A stretch of DNA of 64,000 nucleotides, taken from assembly GCF_014217805.1 (NCBI RefSeq), contig NZ_CP055156.1:5772585-5836584 (forward strand). The letters are read 5' to 3'. Positions 36,319 through 45,676 of the stretch are shown piece after piece (position 1 is the stretch's first letter; every line of letters starts with the position of its first letter). A program made the translations under genes and the position numbers. Origin of the DNA: Adhaeribacter swui. Lineage in GTDB: Bacteria > Bacteroidota > Bacteroidia > Cytophagales > Hymenobacteraceae. The notes under the pieces are model-generated. The model saw nothing but the letters and a program-made list of their open reading frames with translations. It ran no database searches and was not told where the DNA came from.

Positions 36319-37626
36319 ATGGCCTGTTTTGAAGTAATTGGTGGCAACAAACTACAAGGAGAAATTATACCGCAAGGCGCCAAAAACGAAGCTTTGCAAA
36401 TTTTATGTGCCGTATTACTTACCTCCGAACCCGTTACTATTTCCAATGTACCGGATATTCGGGACGTAAATAAATTAATAGAAATTCTGGCGGATTTAGG
36501 CGTAAAAGTAGACAAGAAAGATGCTTCTACCTACACGTTTATAGCCGACGACATTAACCTGGATTATTTAAAAACCGACCAATACGCAGCACAAGGCCGG
36601 GCCTTGCGGGGCTCTGTTATGATTATGGGCCCAATGTTGGCGCGTTTCGGGGTATGTGCTTTACCTAAACCGGGCGGAGATAAAATTGGCCGACGGCCGA
36701 TGGATACTCACTTTAACGGTTTAAAAAAATTAGGCGCTACCTTTAATTACGATTCGCAGGATTCTTTCTTTCATATAACGGCACCAAATAAATTAAAAGG
36801 CACCTACATGTTGCTCGATGAAGCATCGGTAACCGGAACGGCTAATATTGTGATGGGTGCTGTGCTCGCTGAAGGTACCACTACCATTTACAACGCCGCT
36901 TGCGAACCGTATTTGCAGCAGTTATGCCGCATGTTGGTGCGTATGGGCGCTATTATTAGCGGCATTGGATCTAACTTACTTGTGATTGAAGGCGTTGAAA
37001 AACTGGGCGGCACCGAACACCGCATGTTACCCGACATGATCGAAATTGGTTCTTTTATCGGCTTAGCCGGCATGACGGGTTCCGAAATCACGATAAAAGA
37101 CGCTCAGATTCAGGAATTAGGCATTATTCCGGATACTTTCCGCCGGCTGGGTATTCAGATGGAGTTCCGGGGCGATGATATTTACATTCCGGCCCAGGAT
37201 TCTTATGAAATCGACACCTACATTGATGGCAGCATTTTAACTATTGCGGATGCCATTTGGCCCGGTTTTACCCCTGACTTAATCAGTGTAGCTTTGGTAA
37301 CCGCTACCCAGGCGAAAGGCACGGTACTCATTCACCAGAAAATGTTTGAGAGCCGCTTATTTTTCGTGGACAAGTTAATTGACATGGGTGCCCAGATTAT
37401 TTTGTGTGACCCGCACCGGGCTACCGTAATCGGTCATAACCGTAAAATTTCGCTGCGGGGTATCAACATGACTTCGCCGGATATTCGGGCCGGTGTTGCT
37501 TTACTCATTGCTGCTTTATCCGCAGAAGGTAAAAGTGTAATTGAGAACGTGGAGCAAATTGACCGCGGCTACCAGTACATCGACAAACGCTTAAATGCCA
37601 TTGGAGCCGATATCAGACGAAAGTAA
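36319..37626 (+). CDS. murA: UDP-N-acetylglucosamine 1-carboxyvinyltransferase MurA
   Basis: 435 residues; transfers enolpyruvate from PEP to UDP-GlcNAc, the first committed step of peptidoglycan synthesis; cytoplasmic. Two inverse EPT domains; key blocks include GAKNEALQILCA at residues 20-31 and RALRGSVMIMGPMLARFG. The loop residue that is Cys115 in E. coli is Asp121 here (PGGDKIGRRPMDTHF). This Cys-to-Asp form is known to make MurA insensitive to fosfomycin and is, to my knowledge, usual in Bacteroidota. The gene is preceded by DUF4290 and a repeat-filled spacer that would have to hold its promoter. Confidence 0.95.
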   Translation: MACFEVIGGNKLQGEIIPQGAKNEALQILCAVLLTSEPVTISNVPDIRDVNKLIEILADLGVKVDKKDASTYTFIADDINLDYLKTDQYAAQGRALRGSVMIMGPMLARFGVCALPKPGGDKIGRRPMDTHFNGLKKLGATFNYDSQDSFFHITAPNKLKGTYMLLDEASVTGTANIVMGAVLAEGTTTIYNAACEPYLQQLCRMLVRMGAIISGIGSNLLVIEGVEKLGGTEHRMLPDMIEIGSFIGLAGMTGSEITIKDAQIQELGIIPDTFRRLGIQMEFRGDDIYIPAQDSYEIDTYIDGSILTIADAIWPGFTPDLISVALVTATQAKGTVLIHQKMFESRLFFVDKLIDMGAQIILCDPHRATVIGHNRKISLRGINMTSPDIRAGVALLIAALSAEGKSVIENVEQIDRGYQYIDKRLNAIGADIRRK

Positions 37627-37656
37627 ATTTTAAAAAATCTTTTTTTTATAAATAAA

Positions 37657-37690
37657 AGAAAGCGTCTAATAATCATTATCAGACGCTTTT
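37657..37690 (+). terminator. Rho-independent terminator after murA
   Basis: AAAGCGTCTAATAAT pairs with ATTATCAGACGCTTT (one mismatch) around a short loop, followed by a T-rich run. Confidence 0.85.
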
Positions 37691-37905
37691 TGCTTTTACC
37701 CACGCTATATTCCAATAAAATTCAGACTTGCGCCAGAGGTTAAAGAAAAATGTAAATTTTTTAAAAACTAAAACAACAGCTCCTCTAGGTTGTTTAATTG
37801 GATTCAAAACCTGATAGTTAAAGAAAAAACGGTAATTCCTCCGTTATTGTAATTTTTTAAAATAGTAAATTCTTCTTTACTTTCGAAATCTTAACATTAC
37901 AGGCC

Positions 37906-38898
37906 ATGTCCAACACAAATTACAGCATCCGCAACGATTGGGAGATTGACGAGATTCGGGAAATTTATAGCAAACCGCTACTCGAACTTATAGTAGATGC
38001 CGCGAATGTGCACCGCCAATACCAAACCGGCAGCGAAGTGCAGGTATGCACCTTGCTTTCGGTAAAAACCGGGGGTTGTCCCGAAGATTGTGCGTATTGT
38101 CCGCAGGCGGCCCGCTACCAGACCGGCGTAAAAGCCCATGGCTTGTTAAAAGACGAAGAAGTGCTGGAAGCCGCAACCCGCGCGAAAAATGCCGGTTCTA
38201 CCCGATTCTGTATGGGCGCGGCTTGGCGCGAAGTGCGCGATAACCGCGATTTTGACCGGGTGTTAGGCATGGTGACGCAAGTAAACAGCATGGGCCTGGA
38301 AGTATGCTGTACCTTAGGCATGGTAAACGAATACCAGGCTGAGCGTTTGAAACAAGCCGGTTTATACGCCTACAACCATAACCTGGATACGTCCGGCGAT
38401 CATTACAGCAACATTATCACCACCCGTAAATACGAAGACCGATTAAACACCATTGATCACGTGCGCAAGGCCGGTATTTCGGTTTGCAGCGGCGGTATTA
38501 TTGGTTTAGGCGAAACTACCGAAGACCGGATTGAAATGCTGCACGTTCTGGCTACTATGCCGGAGCACCCTGAATCGGTGCCCGTTAACGCACTGGTACC
38601 CGTAGCCGGTACGCCCCTGGAAAATCAACCACGGGTTTTGGTTTGGGATATGATCCGGATGATTGCCACTGCTCGCATTACCATGCCTAAAGCCATGGTG
38701 CGCTTATCGGCGGGCCGCAATACCATGAGTGTTACGGAACAAGCCCTTTGCTTCTTGGCAGGCGCTAATTCTATTTTCTCCGGCGAAAAATTACTCACTA
38801 CGCCTAACCCGGACTTTAACGAAGACCAGGCCATGTTTGAGTTATTGGGTTTAGAGCCCCGCAAGGCTTTTAAAAACGCCCTGGAACCGGCTAGTTAA
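37906..38898 (+). CDS. bioB: Biotin synthase
   Basis: 330 residues; radical-SAM enzyme that inserts sulfur into dethiobiotin. The [4Fe-4S]/SAM motif is [12 protein letters not shown], with Cys58, Cys62 and Cys65. [13 protein letters not shown] and [25 protein letters not shown] are typical BioB sequences, and the latter includes the Asp/His region near the [2Fe-2S] site. First gene of a tight five-gene bio operon (only 3 bases to bioF). The 280-base upstream gap begins with the murA terminator and has no recognisable BirA operator. Confidence 0.96.
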   Translation: MSNTNYSIRNDWEIDEIREIYSKPLLELIVDAANVHRQYQTGSEVQVCTLLSVKTGGCPEDCAYCPQAARYQTGVKAHGLLKDEEVLEAATRAKNAGSTRFCMGAAWREVRDNRDFDRVLGMVTQVNSMGLEVCCTLGMVNEYQAERLKQAGLYAYNHNLDTSGDHYSNIITTRKYEDRLNTIDHVRKAGISVCSGGIIGLGETTEDRIEMLHVLATMPEHPESVPVNALVPVAGTPLENQPRVLVWDMIRMIATARITMPKAMVRLSAGRNTMSVTEQALCFLAGANSIFSGEKLLTTPNPDFNEDQAMFELLGLEPRKAFKNALEPAS

Positions 38899-38901
38899 GC
38901 C

Positions 38902-40029
38902 ATGCCGTTCCCTGATAATTTACAGCAAAAACTAAATACCCGGCTCGAGCAAGGCACGTACCGTCGCCTGAAAACCAGTGCGGCTACCATAGATTTTTGC
39001 TCGAACGACTATTTAGGTCTGGCCCGGTCTAAGGCTTTAAAGCAGCTGGTAGCGTTAGAAGCCGAGCAGTTTTCGGATTATTTGCTGGGCGCTACCGGCT
39101 CCCGGCTTTTATCCGGCAATCACCCCGTGTATGAGTTACTCGAAACGCAACTGGCTACCTTTCACCAAGCGGAAGCCGCTTTGTTGTTTAATTCGGGGTA
39201 CGTGGCTAATCTGGGGATATTTTCGGCGGTGCCGCAACGAGGCGATACGATTTTTTACGACGAAGCCAGCCACGCGTCCATTAAAGAAGGCATCCGGTTG
39301 AGTTTAGCCAAAGCGTATTCTTTCAAACACAGCTCCCTCGAAGATTTAAGCCGCAAGTTTAAACACGCTACGGGTAATGCCTACGTAGCCGTAGAATCCG
39401 TTTACTCCATGGATGGCGATCAGGCACCCTTAGCTGAATTAGTTACTTTTTGCGAAGAAAAAGGCGCTTATTTAATCGTGGACGAAGCGCATTCAAACGG
39501 TTTATTTGGGGAGAACGGAGAAGGCTTAGTGGTAGAACAAAATTTAACAAATCAGGTATTTGCCCGCATCATGACTTTTGGCAAAGCTATTGGCAGCCAC
39601 GGGGCAGCCGTTGTGGGCTCCACTACCCTGCGCGAGTACCTCATTAATTTTAGCCGTCCGTTTATTTACAGCACGGCTTTGCCATTGCATAACATTTTAG
39701 CCATTAAAGGTGCGTATAGCTTTTTACCCTCATTGCAGGCCGAACGGGAACATATCAGGCAACTGTCGGGGTACCTGAACCAGAAATTAGCAGCCTCCAA
39801 AAGATTTTTTTTAAAAAACCCCGGTCCTATCAACTGTATTTTCAGCAGCGACGTGGCTCAACTCAAAAAAATAAGTGAGCAATTGCAAGCTGCCAATGTA
39901 GATGTTCGCCCGGTTTTCAGCCCAACGGTGCCGGCTGGCAAAGAGCGGTTGCGTGTTATTTTGCACGCATATAATTCGCGCGCGGAAGTAGATCTTTTAT
40001 TGCAACACATTGATTTTTTAAAATTTTGA
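38902..40029 (+). CDS. bioF: 8-amino-7-oxononanoate synthase
   Basis: 375 residues; PLP enzyme that condenses pimeloyl-ACP/CoA with L-alanine. The PLP-binding Lys lies in FARIMTFGKAIGSHGAAVVG near residue 234; earlier, SNDYLGLA and GATGSRLLSGNHPVYELLE match the alpha-oxoamine synthase family. Start is the ATG at 38902, three bases after the bioB stop. The end overlaps the bioD start by four bases. Needs a pimeloyl thioester, but no bioC or bioH gene is in the window. Confidence 0.95.
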   Translation: MPFPDNLQQKLNTRLEQGTYRRLKTSAATIDFCSNDYLGLARSKALKQLVALEAEQFSDYLLGATGSRLLSGNHPVYELLETQLATFHQAEAALLFNSGYVANLGIFSAVPQRGDTIFYDEASHASIKEGIRLSLAKAYSFKHSSLEDLSRKFKHATGNAYVAVESVYSMDGDQAPLAELVTFCEEKGAYLIVDEAHSNGLFGENGEGLVVEQNLTNQVFARIMTFGKAIGSHGAAVVGSTTLREYLINFSRPFIYSTALPLHNILAIKGAYSFLPSLQAEREHIRQLSGYLNQKLAASKRFFLKNPGPINCIFSSDVAQLKKISEQLQAANVDVRPVFSPTVPAGKERLRVILHAYNSRAEVDLLLQHIDFLKF

Positions 40030-40640
40030 AAAAAATATTTGTTACCGGCATTGGAACCGACATAGGAAAAACTTTGGTGGCAGCCATCTTAACCGAAGCC
40101 TTACACGCCGACTACTGGAAGCCCGTGCAAGCCGGAAATTTAGAATTCACAGACACGGACCGGGTAAAAGAGCTGGTTTCTAATCCGCAATCCGTTTTTC
40201 ACCCGGAAGCGTACCGCTTGCAATTACCGGCTTCGCCGCACCTGGCTGCGGCTCAAGAAAACATTATTATCGATTCGGAGCAGTTTGTTTTACCTCAAAC
40301 CCAAAATCATTTAGTTATTGAAGGGGCCGGGGGGTTACTGGTGCCTTTAGCTTCTGATTTTTTAATTATTGATTTAATCGCTCAATTACAGGCCGAAGTA
40401 ATTTTGGTTTCGCAAAATTACCTGGGCAGTATCAATCATACTTTGCTCACTATTCTGGCGCTGCAACAACGGCAGATTCCAATTAAAGGCATCATCTTTA
40501 ACGGTACTCCTACTCCTTCTTCCGAAGATTTTATTACCCAATACACCGGAGTTGCTAAGCTGGGTGCTTTGCTGCCGGAAACCGAAATCAACCCGACTGT
40601 AGTACAGCGTTACGCTGCCCAATGGCACCCTTATTTATGA
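40026..40640 (+). CDS. bioD: Dethiobiotin synthetase
   Basis: 204 residues; closes the ureido ring with ATP and CO2. P-loop-type KIFVTGIGTDIGKTLVAAIL at the N-terminus, the substrate Lys in ADYWKPVQAG, and VIEGAGGLLVPL. The start is TTG at 40026, inside bioF's last codons (TTGA overlap); the next in-frame Met is far inside the protein, so TTG is firm. The overlap at both ends implies translational coupling. Confidence 0.93.
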   Translation: MKKIFVTGIGTDIGKTLVAAILTEALHADYWKPVQAGNLEFTDTDRVKELVSNPQSVFHPEAYRLQLPASPHLAAAQENIIIDSEQFVLPQTQNHLVIEGAGGLLVPLASDFLIIDLIAQLQAEVILVSQNYLGSINHTLLTILALQQRQIPIKGIIFNGTPTPSSEDFITQYTGVAKLGALLPETEINPTVVQRYAAQWHPYL

Positions 40641-41917
40641 AGAATTTAGCAACCCGCGACCACGATATTATCTGGCACCCCTATACCCAAATGCAAACCG
40701 CTGCCTTGCCCATCGGCATTGTGCGCGGCGAAGGCAGTTTGTTGTATGCCGAGGATGGCGCCGTTTACCTGGATGCGGTATCGTCGTGGTGGGTAAATAT
40801 CCACGGCCATTCGCACCCGTACATTGCCGAAAAAGTAGCCGCTCAGATTAAAGAATTAGACCATGTGATATTTGCCGGTTTTACCCACCAACCGGCCGTG
40901 GAACTAGCCGAAAAACTATTACTTCTGTTGCCCCAAAACCAAAAACGGATTTTTTACTCCGATAATGGTTCTACGGCCGTGGAAGTAGCTTTAAAAATGT
41001 CTATCCAATTTTGGGAAAACACCGGCACAGCCAAACGCCGGATTATTGCTTTCCGGGATTCATACCATGGCGATACCTTTGGCGCGATGTCGGTGAGTAG
41101 CCGCAGTGCGTTTACTCAGCCCTTTGTGCAATATTTATTCGAGGTAGATTTTCTGGATGTGCCGGTTCCAGGAAAAGAAGAGTTGGTTCTAGCGCAATTA
41201 GAGGTAATTTTAAAAAAAGACGATGTCGCGGCTTTTATCTTTGAGCCATTACTGCTCGGAACCGCCGGCATGGTCATGTACGAACCCGCTGTATTGGATA
41301 AACTTCTGGAAATGTGCCAACAGCATCAGGTGATTACCATTGCCGACGAAGTAATGACCGGGTTTGGAAGAACCGGAAAAAACTTTGCTACGGAATTTTT
41401 AAAAAATCAGCCGGATATCATGTGTTTTTCCAAAGGGTTAACCGGCGGCGTTATGGCCTTAGGAGTTACCAGTTGCACCGCAGCTATTTACGAGGCCTTT
41501 TTAAGCGATAGCCCGGCTAAAACTTTTTTTCACGGTCATTCTTTCACGGCAAACCCCATTGCTTGTGCCACCGCTTTAGCCAGCCTTGATTTGTTTGTGG
41601 CGGCTACTTGCCAGCAAAATATCCAACGAATAAGCCAGCAACACGAACATTTCCGGACTCAAATTGCGCATCACTCGGTTATAAAAGAATGCCGGCAGTT
41701 GGGTACCGTGTTAGCCCTGGAATTTAACGCCGGCGAGACTTCTTACTTCAACAACATCCGCCAGAAACTGTATCAATTTGCCCTGGATAACCAGGTTATT
41801 TTGCGACCGCTTGGCAATATTATTTACGTAATGCCGCCGTATTGCACCACCAATGAACAATTGGCGCAGATTTACCAGGTAATTTCGGGCATGCTTACCT
41901 TAATTGCAGAAAACTGA
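40637..41917 (+). CDS. bioA: Adenosylmethionine-8-amino-7-oxononanoate aminotransferase
   Basis: 426 residues from the ATG at 40637, which overlaps the bioD stop as ATGA; an ATG at 40622 would add five residues. Fold-type I aminotransferase using SAM as amino donor. IWHPYTQMQ at the start and the PLP Lys in MCFSKGLTGGVMALGVT identify it, as does IADEVMTGFGRTG. Part of the bio operon and overlapped at its end by the ketosynthase gene. Confidence 0.95.
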   Translation: MKNLATRDHDIIWHPYTQMQTAALPIGIVRGEGSLLYAEDGAVYLDAVSSWWVNIHGHSHPYIAEKVAAQIKELDHVIFAGFTHQPAVELAEKLLLLLPQNQKRIFYSDNGSTAVEVALKMSIQFWENTGTAKRRIIAFRDSYHGDTFGAMSVSSRSAFTQPFVQYLFEVDFLDVPVPGKEELVLAQLEVILKKDDVAAFIFEPLLLGTAGMVMYEPAVLDKLLEMCQQHQVITIADEVMTGFGRTGKNFATEFLKNQPDIMCFSKGLTGGVMALGVTSCTAAIYEAFLSDSPAKTFFHGHSFTANPIACATALASLDLFVAATCQQNIQRISQQHEHFRTQIAHHSVIKECRQLGTVLALEFNAGETSYFNNIRQKLYQFALDNQVILRPLGNIIYVMPPYCTTNEQLAQIYQVISGMLTLIAEN

Positions 41918-43115
41918 TTTGATTCCTAAAAGCTACATCACCCTGCAGGGCTTCGGCTCTATTTCGCCTTTGGGCGCTACCCCGGTCGAAGTAAACAGCG
42001 CCTACCTGGGGGCCGCTTCGCGGATAAATTTTAAAAGTTTTAAAAATTTATCCGCGCCGGCAGCGGCATTATTTCCTGCAACAGAAGAACAAATAACCGC
42101 TCTCCAGCAGGAAAATAAAATGTACAAAAACCTGGACCGCACAGTGCTCCTGGCAATGTACGCGGCCCGGCAAGCCATTGCGCAGGCAGGTTGGCAAACT
42201 GAGAACGAGATAGCCGTTAACATTGGCTCTTCGCGCGGTGCTACCGGTTTAACCGAACAATACCTGGAAGATTTCCGGACGAACCCAGCACAACTATCTT
42301 CCCAAACCTCGCCCACCACTACTTTAGGCAATATCTCGAGTTGGGTAGCCAACGATTTACAAGCCGAAGGCCCCGTGATCAGTCACTCGGTTACGTGCAG
42401 TACCGCTTTGCAGGCCATTGCCAACGGGTTTGCCTGGCTGCAATCCAATATGGCAATGCGTTTTTTAGCGGGTGCCGCCGAAGCGCCACTTACGCCTTTT
42501 ACCGTGGCTCAAATGCAAGCCATCGGAATTTACGCCAAAGAACCGGTCCACAATTACTGGTGCCGCCCCTTAAATCTGGAAAAGCATAATACGTTTGTGT
42601 TGGGCGAAGGAGCCGCTTTGTTTGCTTTGGAACGGCAACCCGAGCACCAATTAACGCCTGATTCTATTGTGCTGGAGGCTATTGGTTTTGGCTTTGAAAA
42701 AATAACAAGTAAAACGGGTATTTCGCGAGAGGGGTTAAATTTTCAAAAAGCAATCCGGAATGTCATTCAGCAGTTACCGGCAAACGACTCAAATATTGAT
42801 GCGGTGGTATTACACGCCCCCGGTACAGCCATAGGCGATGCCGCCGAAATAACTGCTATAAAATCAGTTTTTGGAGAGAATATACCTTTGCTCACTTCCA
42901 ATAAATTGCTCATTGGTCATACTTTAGGCGCTTCGGCCGCTTTAAGCCTGGAGTACGCCGTGTGGATTTTAGAAAATCAAAAATTTTTAAAATTTCCATA
43001 CCCGGTGTTTACACTAGAGCAGCAAAATCCCAAACAAATCCGGCGAATTCTATTATTAGCCGCTGGGTTCGGCGGCAACGCCTCCGCTTTAATTATCTGT
43101 AAAGGAAATGAATAG
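41904..43115 (+). CDS. Beta-ketoacyl synthase (KAS I/II-like) in biotin operon
   Basis: 403 residues with the complete thiolase-fold ketosynthase triad: Cys165 (HSVTCSTALQAI), His304 (VVLHAPGTAIGD) and His339 (KLLIGHTLGASAAL). Start is TTG (41904, or a second TTG at 41919), overlapping the bioA stop. Housekeeping FabF genes sit in the fatty-acid operon, so a divergent KAS as the fifth bio gene suggests a role in making the pimeloyl chain. No bioC/bioH equivalent is seen here. The stop codon lies inside the first heptamer-repeat unit of locus E. The assignment to pimelate synthesis is inference; a secondary-metabolite role is possible. Confidence 0.85.
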   Translation: MQKTDLIPKSYITLQGFGSISPLGATPVEVNSAYLGAASRINFKSFKNLSAPAAALFPATEEQITALQQENKMYKNLDRTVLLAMYAARQAIAQAGWQTENEIAVNIGSSRGATGLTEQYLEDFRTNPAQLSSQTSPTTTLGNISSWVANDLQAEGPVISHSVTCSTALQAIANGFAWLQSNMAMRFLAGAAEAPLTPFTVAQMQAIGIYAKEPVHNYWCRPLNLEKHNTFVLGEGAALFALERQPEHQLTPDSIVLEAIGFGFEKITSKTGISREGLNFQKAIRNVIQQLPANDSNIDAVVLHAPGTAIGDAAEITAIKSVFGENIPLLTSNKLLIGHTLGASAALSLEYAVWILENQKFLKFPYPVFTLEQQNPKQIRRILLLAAGFGGNASALIICKGNE

Positions 43116-43546
43116 TCGATAGTTGTTAGTCAATAATCGATAGTCCACAGAAATTAACTCACGTTAAATAGAATTTTTTAAAATTCTGACAACAGGCACA
43201 GAACGAGTTTAGTAGTAAATACGCGGGGAATGGGCGCTAACGCTAGTTTTAAACGCTATCTTTTAAGGGAACTTATATAATACCCGAATTTTAAAGATTT
43301 CTTGGATTTGCTTTTATCGTACTACGGTGGGATGTATGAACTAATACTGATGAAATACGCTGCTTTGGGTAAGGTTTATTTGCCGTTGTGTACCGTTAGC
43401 TGTGTCTGTTTGCGGTAGGTTGTGTATGTTCGCCATTGGTTGTGTCTTCACAACCAATTTCTAAAAATTAATAAATGCAATTCAAAACCTAAATTATACT
43501 AACCCCGTCGAAACTTTCCAACCTTTCAACTTTCAAACCTTCCAAC
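43112..43546. repeat. Period-7 left arm, hairpin and period-8 right arm (locus E)
   Basis: Left arm 43112-43146: ATAGTCG, ATAGTTG, TTAGTCA, ATAATCG, ATAGTCC, the first unit including the TAG stop of the ketosynthase. Right arm 43507-43546: GTCGAAAC, TTTCCAAC, CTTTCAAC, TTTCAAAC, CTTCCAAC, exact period 8, ending six bases before the stop of the convergent gene. The arms use different words, and between them lie hairpin repeats (43385-43457). Confidence 0.8.
43385..43457 (-). repeat. Hairpins of the GTG-GACAC family, tandem copies
   Basis: The last copy is a perfect 9-bp stem, TTGGTTGTG (43436-43444) with CACAACCAA (43449-43457), loop TCTT. Two degraded copies of the left stem lie in tandem upstream at about 20-base spacing (TTAGCTGTGTC and TAGGTTGTGTA). 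Confidence 0.65.
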
Positions 43547-43552
43547 TACCAC

Positions 43553-44011
43553 TCAAACCTGAAAATCGAAATAATTGATTTCTTCAATTTCTTTTAGGAA
43601 CTTAAAAGAAGCATATTTATTCATGATAAATTCATCGCCGCGCAACCAAACCAGTTTGTCGTCGTTGCCAAACGTGTTGTACACGCTAGTGGTCGGCGAA
43701 ATAATATAGTCTACCGGCTCATCTTCCAGAAAAAGTACATCGTAAGCGTTAAAGGCTTGCAGTTTTTCGCCGTAGTTCTTGTTGGCCAAGGAGTTAATAA
43801 TAAAAACCCCGCCTTCTATTTTGCCAATTTTCATAAAGCCTTCGGCAGTTTCGGCTACGCAATCAATGCCGCCCTGCTCAATCGAAGGCCCCAGAATTAA
43901 TCCGCCGTTGCGGGCATCAATAATTAATCCGGCTTTCAGCAATTTCCAGAATTCTTTTTTCGAAAAAACGTCTAAGTCCGTGTCGGAATAGGTGTAATTG
44001 TAGTCGTCCAT
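43553..44011 (-). CDS. Hypothetical cytoplasmic protein
   Basis: 152 residues beginning MDDYNYTYSDTDLDVFSKKEFWKL, acidic, without signal or membrane segment. GLIIDARNGGLILGPSIEQGGIDCV is followed by a glycine-rich beta segment and a C-terminal ISPTTSVYNTFGNDDKLVWLRGDEFIMN. I do not recognise a family. The gene is isolated: a repeat-filled gap on one side and a 320-base divergent gap before lysC on the other. Codon use looks native. Confidence 0.7.
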   Translation of the reverse strand: MDDYNYTYSDTDLDVFSKKEFWKLLKAGLIIDARNGGLILGPSIEQGGIDCVAETAEGFMKIGKIEGGVFIINSLANKNYGEKLQAFNAYDVLFLEDEPVDYIISPTTSVYNTFGNDDKLVWLRGDEFIMNKYASFKFLKEIEEINYFDFQV

Positions 44012-44338
44012 AAGTAAGCTTATTTAAAAAGGTAGGTAGGCAAACCGGGTAAAAATCTTTTACTCTAATTACTACAATAAGGTTGCTTTTTTTTTAATAT
44101 AAACCGCACTTTATAAGGCAATTAAGAACGAATTAACGAAATTTCAAAAACAAGCATTCTATTACTTGCGGCCATTTTGGCAAATTTTTAAAAATCTTGC
44201 CTTTTCGGCTATTTAACTTTCATATTTACAGCAAAATATTGTTTTGTTCAAAAAATTTTACAATTATTTAACATTACCCTGAAAATTTAAAAATCATCTA
44301 GGGTAATTTATTAGATTTGTAGCAAGTGCTAAAAACCA
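44012..44338. other. Divergent upstream region of lysC
   Basis: A/T-rich, no protein-like frame, no obvious lysine riboswitch. The -7 element for lysC is near 44312. A palindromic A/T word (AAATTTTTAAAAAT) lies near 44184. Confidence 0.5.
44312..44319 (+). promoter_or_regulatory. Bacteroidota-type -7 element for lysC-lysA
   Basis: TAGATTTG matches TAnnTTTG, 19 bases before the ATG at 44339. No clear TTTG -33 element. Confidence 0.45.
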
Positions 44339-45676
44339 ATGCCGATGAAAGTATTAAAATTTGGCGGAACTTCGGTAGGTTCCCCGCAAAACATGCGGTT
44401 AGTAGCCAATCTCATCAACGACCCGGAACCCAAAATAGTGGTATTATCGGCCATGTCGGGTACTACTAATAAATTAGTGGAAATTGCGGCTAAGTTATGC
44501 CGCCAAAAAACCCAGGAGGCGCTGGAGCTTACCGAGAGTTTGCACAAAACCTACCGCGAGGTAATTAACGAGCTATATACCACCGAAAAGAAAAAGTTTG
44601 CGGCGCTCGACTTGTTGCTTTCGCACATGGAGTTTATTAAATCATTAGCCTCCGGCCCTTTTTCCATCCGCGAAGAACGAGCGGTACTGTCACAGGGCGA
44701 ATTACTTTCTACGCATTTGTTTCAGTTTTTGCTGGAAGAGTTAAACCTGGATTCGGTTTTATTGCCCGCTTTATCTTTTATGCGGATTGATGAAAACGAA
44801 GAACCAGACACCAGCTTTTTGCAACAGGAATTAACGACTGCCTTAGCCAAATATCCCCAACATAAACTTTTTATTACCCAAGGTTATATTTGCCGCGACG
44901 CTTTTGGAGAAATTGATAACCTAAAGCGGGGTGGCAGCGATTACTCGGCTTCTTTGATTGGGGCCGCCATTAAAGCCACCGAAATCCAAATCTGGACCGA
45001 CATTGATGGCATGCACAACAACGATCCGCGGGTGGTACCCGACACCTACCCCATTGCCGAGTTGTCGTTTGATGAAGCCGCCGAGCTGGCTTATTTCGGG
45101 GCTAAAATTCTGCATCCATCCAGCATATTGCCAGCCAAACAAAAAAACATTCCGGTAAAACTACTGAACACCATGCAGCCTACTGCCAAGGGTACCACTA
45201 TTTCGGGGCGGTCTTCGGGTAAAAGCATTAAGGCCGTAGCGGCGAAAGACGGCATTGTGGCCATTAATGTAAAATCGAGCCGCATGTTGCTGGCGTACGG
45301 TTTTTTGCGGCGCATCTTCGAGGTTTTTGAAGAATACAAAACCCCCATCGACATGATTACTACTTCGGAAGTAGCCGTTTCTTTAACTATTGATAACACC
45401 AAATACTTATCCGAGATTATTGCGGAGCTAAAAGAATTTGGCTCGGTACAGGTTGACGAAAACCAAACCATTATTTGCCTGGTCGGCGACTCCATTGAAG
45501 AAGTACCCGGAACTACTGTAAGAATTTTTGAATCGTTAAAAGAAATTCCGCTTCGCATGATTTCGTACGGGGGCAGTAAAAATAATATCAGTTTATTGAT
45601 ACCAACCGCCGAAAAAAAGCGAGCTTTGCAAGCTTTAAACAGAGGAGTTTTTGAAAGAATAGCCGAACATGCTTAA
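44339..45676 (+). CDS. lysC: Aspartate kinase
   Basis: 445 residues, monofunctional; phosphorylates aspartate for lysine/threonine/methionine synthesis; cytoplasmic. VLKFGGTSVGS (residues 5-15) is the kinase N-terminal motif, GGSDYSASLIGAAIKA binds aspartate, and the C-terminal third carries ACT-type regulatory domains (from about residue 300). A second ATG two codons downstream (MKVLKFGG) may be the real start. Its stop overlaps the lysA start by eight bases, so lysC-lysA is an operon dedicated to diaminopimelate/lysine. Confidence 0.95.
   Translation: MPMKVLKFGGTSVGSPQNMRLVANLINDPEPKIVVLSAMSGTTNKLVEIAAKLCRQKTQEALELTESLHKTYREVINELYTTEKKKFAALDLLLSHMEFIKSLASGPFSIREERAVLSQGELLSTHLFQFLLEELNLDSVLLPALSFMRIDENEEPDTSFLQQELTTALAKYPQHKLFITQGYICRDAFGEIDNLKRGGSDYSASLIGAAIKATEIQIWTDIDGMHNNDPRVVPDTYPIAELSFDEAAELAYFGAKILHPSSILPAKQKNIPVKLLNTMQPTAKGTTISGRSSGKSIKAVAAKDGIVAINVKSSRMLLAYGFLRRIFEVFEEYKTPIDMITTSEVAVSLTIDNTKYLSEIIAELKEFGSVQVDENQTIICLVGDSIEEVPGTTVRIFESLKEIPLRMISYGGSKNNISLLIPTAEKKRALQALNRGVFERIAEHA

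Noticed and set aside
44012-44338. Lysine riboswitch upstream of lysC
   Set aside because: No conserved junction or helix pattern found; the region is simple A/T-rich DNA with one -7 box.
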